NCBI GenBank assembly: GCA_003248655.1
Contig: QFPM01000018.1
Coordinates: forward strand, 1 to 64,000
DNA length: 64,000 nucleotides
Source: Microbacterium sp.
Lineage (GTDB): Bacteria; Actinomycetota; Actinomycetes; Actinomycetales; Microbacteriaceae
Direction: 5' to 3'
Part shown: piece after piece, positions 62,333-64,000 of the stretch
Numbering within the stretch: position 1 is the stretch's first letter
How the letters are laid out: each line of letters starts with the position of its first letter
The notes under the pieces: model-generated
The model's database searches: none
What the model was told of the DNA's origin: nothing
Seen by the model: only the letters and a program-made list of their open reading frames with translations
Position numbers and translations under genes: made by a program

Positions 62333-62864
62333 CCCGGCGGCGCTCGTGCAGCGCGTGGGCCGCGACGCCGCCGACGAGGCTGTCGTCGACGAGCGTGCCG
62401 CCGTCCTCGTGCCAGCCGTGGCTCTCGTAGAAGCGCGCCGCCCGCTCGTTGCCCTCGAGCACCCACAGCACCGCCTCCGTGAAGCCCGCGGCGCGGAGAT
62501 GCTCTTCGGCGGCGACCATGAGCGCGTGACCGATGCCGGTGCCCCAGGCATCCGGAACGGCGTACACGGCGAAGACCTGGCCGCGCTCGGGCGCGTCCGG
62601 CTCGGTGTCGTCGTCGACCGCGGGGCCGACCGCGGCCCAGCCGACGACCTCGCCGCCCCGTTCGGCGACGACGTTCACGGATCGGGGGTCGGCGTTGTAG
62701 CGATCCCAGCCGGCCGCGCGGCGCTCGGCCTCCTGCACCTCGTCGAGGCCGTCGAGCACCTCCTGCGCGATGAGCCCGCGGTACGCGACGCGCCAGGAGG
62801 CCACGCGCACGTGCGAGATGGCTGCGGCATCCGCGGCCGAGGCAACACGCACGACGACGCTCAC
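62316..62864 (-). CDS. GNAT family acetyltransferase
   Basis: N-acetyltransferase of 182 residues: VYAVPDAWGTGIGHALMVAAEEHL binds acetyl-CoA and GNERAARFYESHGWHEDG is the typical C-terminal motif. GTG 62864 overlaps the CydC-type gene by 4 nt, suggesting translational coupling to the transporter. Convergent with the preceding GNAT gene, sharing 17 nt. Substrate unknown. Confidence 0.87.
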   Translation of the reverse strand: MSVVVRVASAADAAAISHVRVASWRVAYRGLIAQEVLDGLDEVQEAERRAAGWDRYNADPRSVNVVAERGGEVVGWAAVGPAVDDDTEPDAPERGQVFAVYAVPDAWGTGIGHALMVAAEEHLRAAGFTEAVLWVLEGNERAARFYESHGWHEDGGTLVDDSLVGGVAAHALHERRRVKTLG

Positions 62865-64000
62865 GCCACGCGCCCGTCGACGAGGTGCACCGTGCGGTCG
62901 ACGAGGTGCGGCGGCACCGCGACGTGCGAGATGAGGATGACCGCCTGGTCGTCGCCGACGGCGCCCAGGAGGTCGGTGAGGAGGGCGTCCGAAGCATCCG
63001 CATCGACTCCTGCGGTCGGCTCGTCGAGCACGAGCACGGGGAAGCCGCGCAGCAGCGCCCGCGCGAGCGAGATGCGCTGCGCCTGACCGCCCGACACGAG
63101 CGCGCCGCGTTCGCCGACGCGGGCGTCGAGGCCGCCGCGCTCGCGCAGCCACCCGCCGAGGCCGACGCGGTCGAGCACGGCGGCAAGTTCGGCATCCGTC
63201 GCCGAGTCACGGGCGAACAGGAGATTCTGGCGGATGTCCTCGTCGAAGAGCATCGGCTGCTGTTCGCAGAGGCCCACGGTGCGGCGCACATCGTCGGGGT
63301 TCAGGCCCGCGACATCCGTGCCGCCGATCGAGTACTGGCCGGAGGTCGTGTCGAGGAACCGCACGAGCACGTGCGCGAGCGTCGTCTTGCCGGCGCCGCT
63401 CGAACCCACGACCAGCACGCGCTCGCCGGGGCGGAGGTCCAGGTCGACGCCCGCGAGGGCCTCGCCGTCGCCGTCCGGCCAGGCTGATCCGACGCCCCGA
63501 AGCGCGAGCCCGTCGCCGAGCGAGGGCGCCTGCGCCCCCGCGGCGTGCGCGTCATCGTCCGGGATGCCCGCGGGGAGCTCGTCGGGGACGACGACGGCGA
63601 TCCGCTCCGCCGCAGCGCGCACCTGACGCCACGAGGCGGCGGCGGCAGGGACGGTGGCGAACACCTCGAACACGGCCATCGGCACGAGCACCGCGACGGC
63701 GAACGCGGGGGCGGCGATCGCGACGTCCCCGACCGCGGGAGCGGTGACGACGACCGCGAAAAGCGACGCGGCGCCCGCGAGCACCGACACGAGCGCGGTG
63801 GTCCCCGCCTGGGCCCCGGCGCGGCGGATGACGGCTCGGCGCAGCTCGGCATCGGCCGCGCGGATGCGGGCGGCGCTCTCGCCCTCCGCCCCGAACGCGA
63901 CGAGCACGTCGAGGCTCGTGAGGTGGTCGAGGACGGCATCCGCCAGTCGCGCGCGCAGCGGGGCGATCGACCGCTCGGCGCGCGAGCCCGATACCCAGCC
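62861..64000 (-). CDS. cydC: ABC exporter subunit, CydC-like (5' end beyond window)
   Basis: The 379 C-terminal residues of a fused membrane/ATPase ABC exporter; the open frame continues past 64000. It begins in the membrane domain (ERSIAPLRARLADAVLDHLT, DVLVAFGAEGE). Walker A GSSGAGKTTL, signature LVSGGQAQR and Walker B VLVLDEPTAGVD are intact. The DVLVAFGAE segment resembles CydC, the subunit that with CydD exports cysteine/glutathione for cytochrome bd assembly. CydD would lie further right, outside the window. Confidence 0.82.
   Translation of the reverse strand, partial: GWVSGSRAERSIAPLRARLADAVLDHLTSLDVLVAFGAEGESAARIRAADAELRRAVIRRAGAQAGTTALVSVLAGAASLFAVVVTAPAVGDVAIAAPAFAVAVLVPMAVFEVFATVPAAAASWRQVRAAAERIAVVVPDELPAGIPDDDAHAAGAQAPSLGDGLALRGVGSAWPDGDGEALAGVDLDLRPGERVLVVGSSGAGKTTLAHVLVRFLDTTSGQYSIGGTDVAGLNPDDVRRTVGLCEQQPMLFDEDIRQNLLFARDSATDAELAAVLDRVGLGGWLRERGGLDARVGERGALVSGGQAQRISLARALLRGFPVLVLDEPTAGVDADASDALLTDLLGAVGDDQAVILISHVAVPPHLVDRTVHLVDGRVA

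Overview
The window reads as chromosomal DNA of a high-GC actinobacterium, most likely Microbacteriaceae and probably Microbacterium or a close relative. The basis is uniformly GC-rich coding sequence, tightly packed genes with ATGA/GTGA overlaps, many GTG starts, the order tRNA-Trp/secE/nusG/rplK/rplA, a RamB-type regulator beside the glyoxylate-shunt genes, and an L10-leader-like 5' region before rplJL. No plasmid, prophage or CRISPR array is visible. The only mobile-element-like traces are short repeats at the left edge and an inverted repeat between nusG and rplK.

Layout. 1-5.9 kb: RraB-like protein, proline-rich membrane protein, PYROXD2-type FAD oxidoreductase, inositol-phosphatase family enzyme, M23 peptidase and a small membrane protein. 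5.95-6.13 kb: tRNA-Thr(GGT) and tRNA-Met(CAT). 6.2-9.5 kb: TetR regulator, MFS exporter and M20 amidohydrolase in one unit. 9.6-14.2 kb: two-subunit ABC exporter with one degenerate ATP site, coupled to a TSUP permease. 14.2-17.8 kb: MaoC-type hot-dog dehydratase pair, murB and a secreted trypsin-like lipoprotein. 17.8-20.7 kb: aspartate-type aminotransferase and a Tat-exported phosphoesterase. 21.3-26.3 kb: glyoxylate shunt aceB-aceA with divergent ramB. 26.5-36.8 kb: MerR regulator, then a PucR regulator divergent from a six-gene putrescine/GABA catabolic operon.

36.9-40.3 kb: PPOX-family protein, tRNA-Trp, secE, nusG, rplK, rplA. 40.4-50.3 kb: an interruption of the usual ribosomal-protein order holding a nitronate monooxygenase, DUF1801 protein, divergent LysE/LysG, quinone reductase, MarR plus DHA2 exporter with three operator palindromes, a stand-alone YqaJ-type nuclease, and a four-gene WXG-type operon. 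50.4-51.6 kb: L10 leader, rplJ, rplL. 51.7-56.5 kb: LacI regulator divergent from a sugar ABC importer lacking its own ATPase. 56.5-64 kb: DUF305/DUF3105 pair, Bcr/CflA exporter, PAP2 phosphatase, SDR-DUF2867 protein, two GNAT acetyltransferases and a CydC-type ABC subunit cut by the window end.

Metabolically, the glyoxylate shunt serves growth on C2 units. The putrescine operon would oxidise putrescine to 4-aminobutanal, then to GABA and succinate semialdehyde, and finally to succinate. Divergent regulator/target pairs with recognisable palindromes or repeats recur (TetR, RamB, PucR, LysG, MarR, LacI). The least explained parts are the WXG operon, the nusG-rplK inverted repeat and the pervasive GGATGCC/GGCATCC word.
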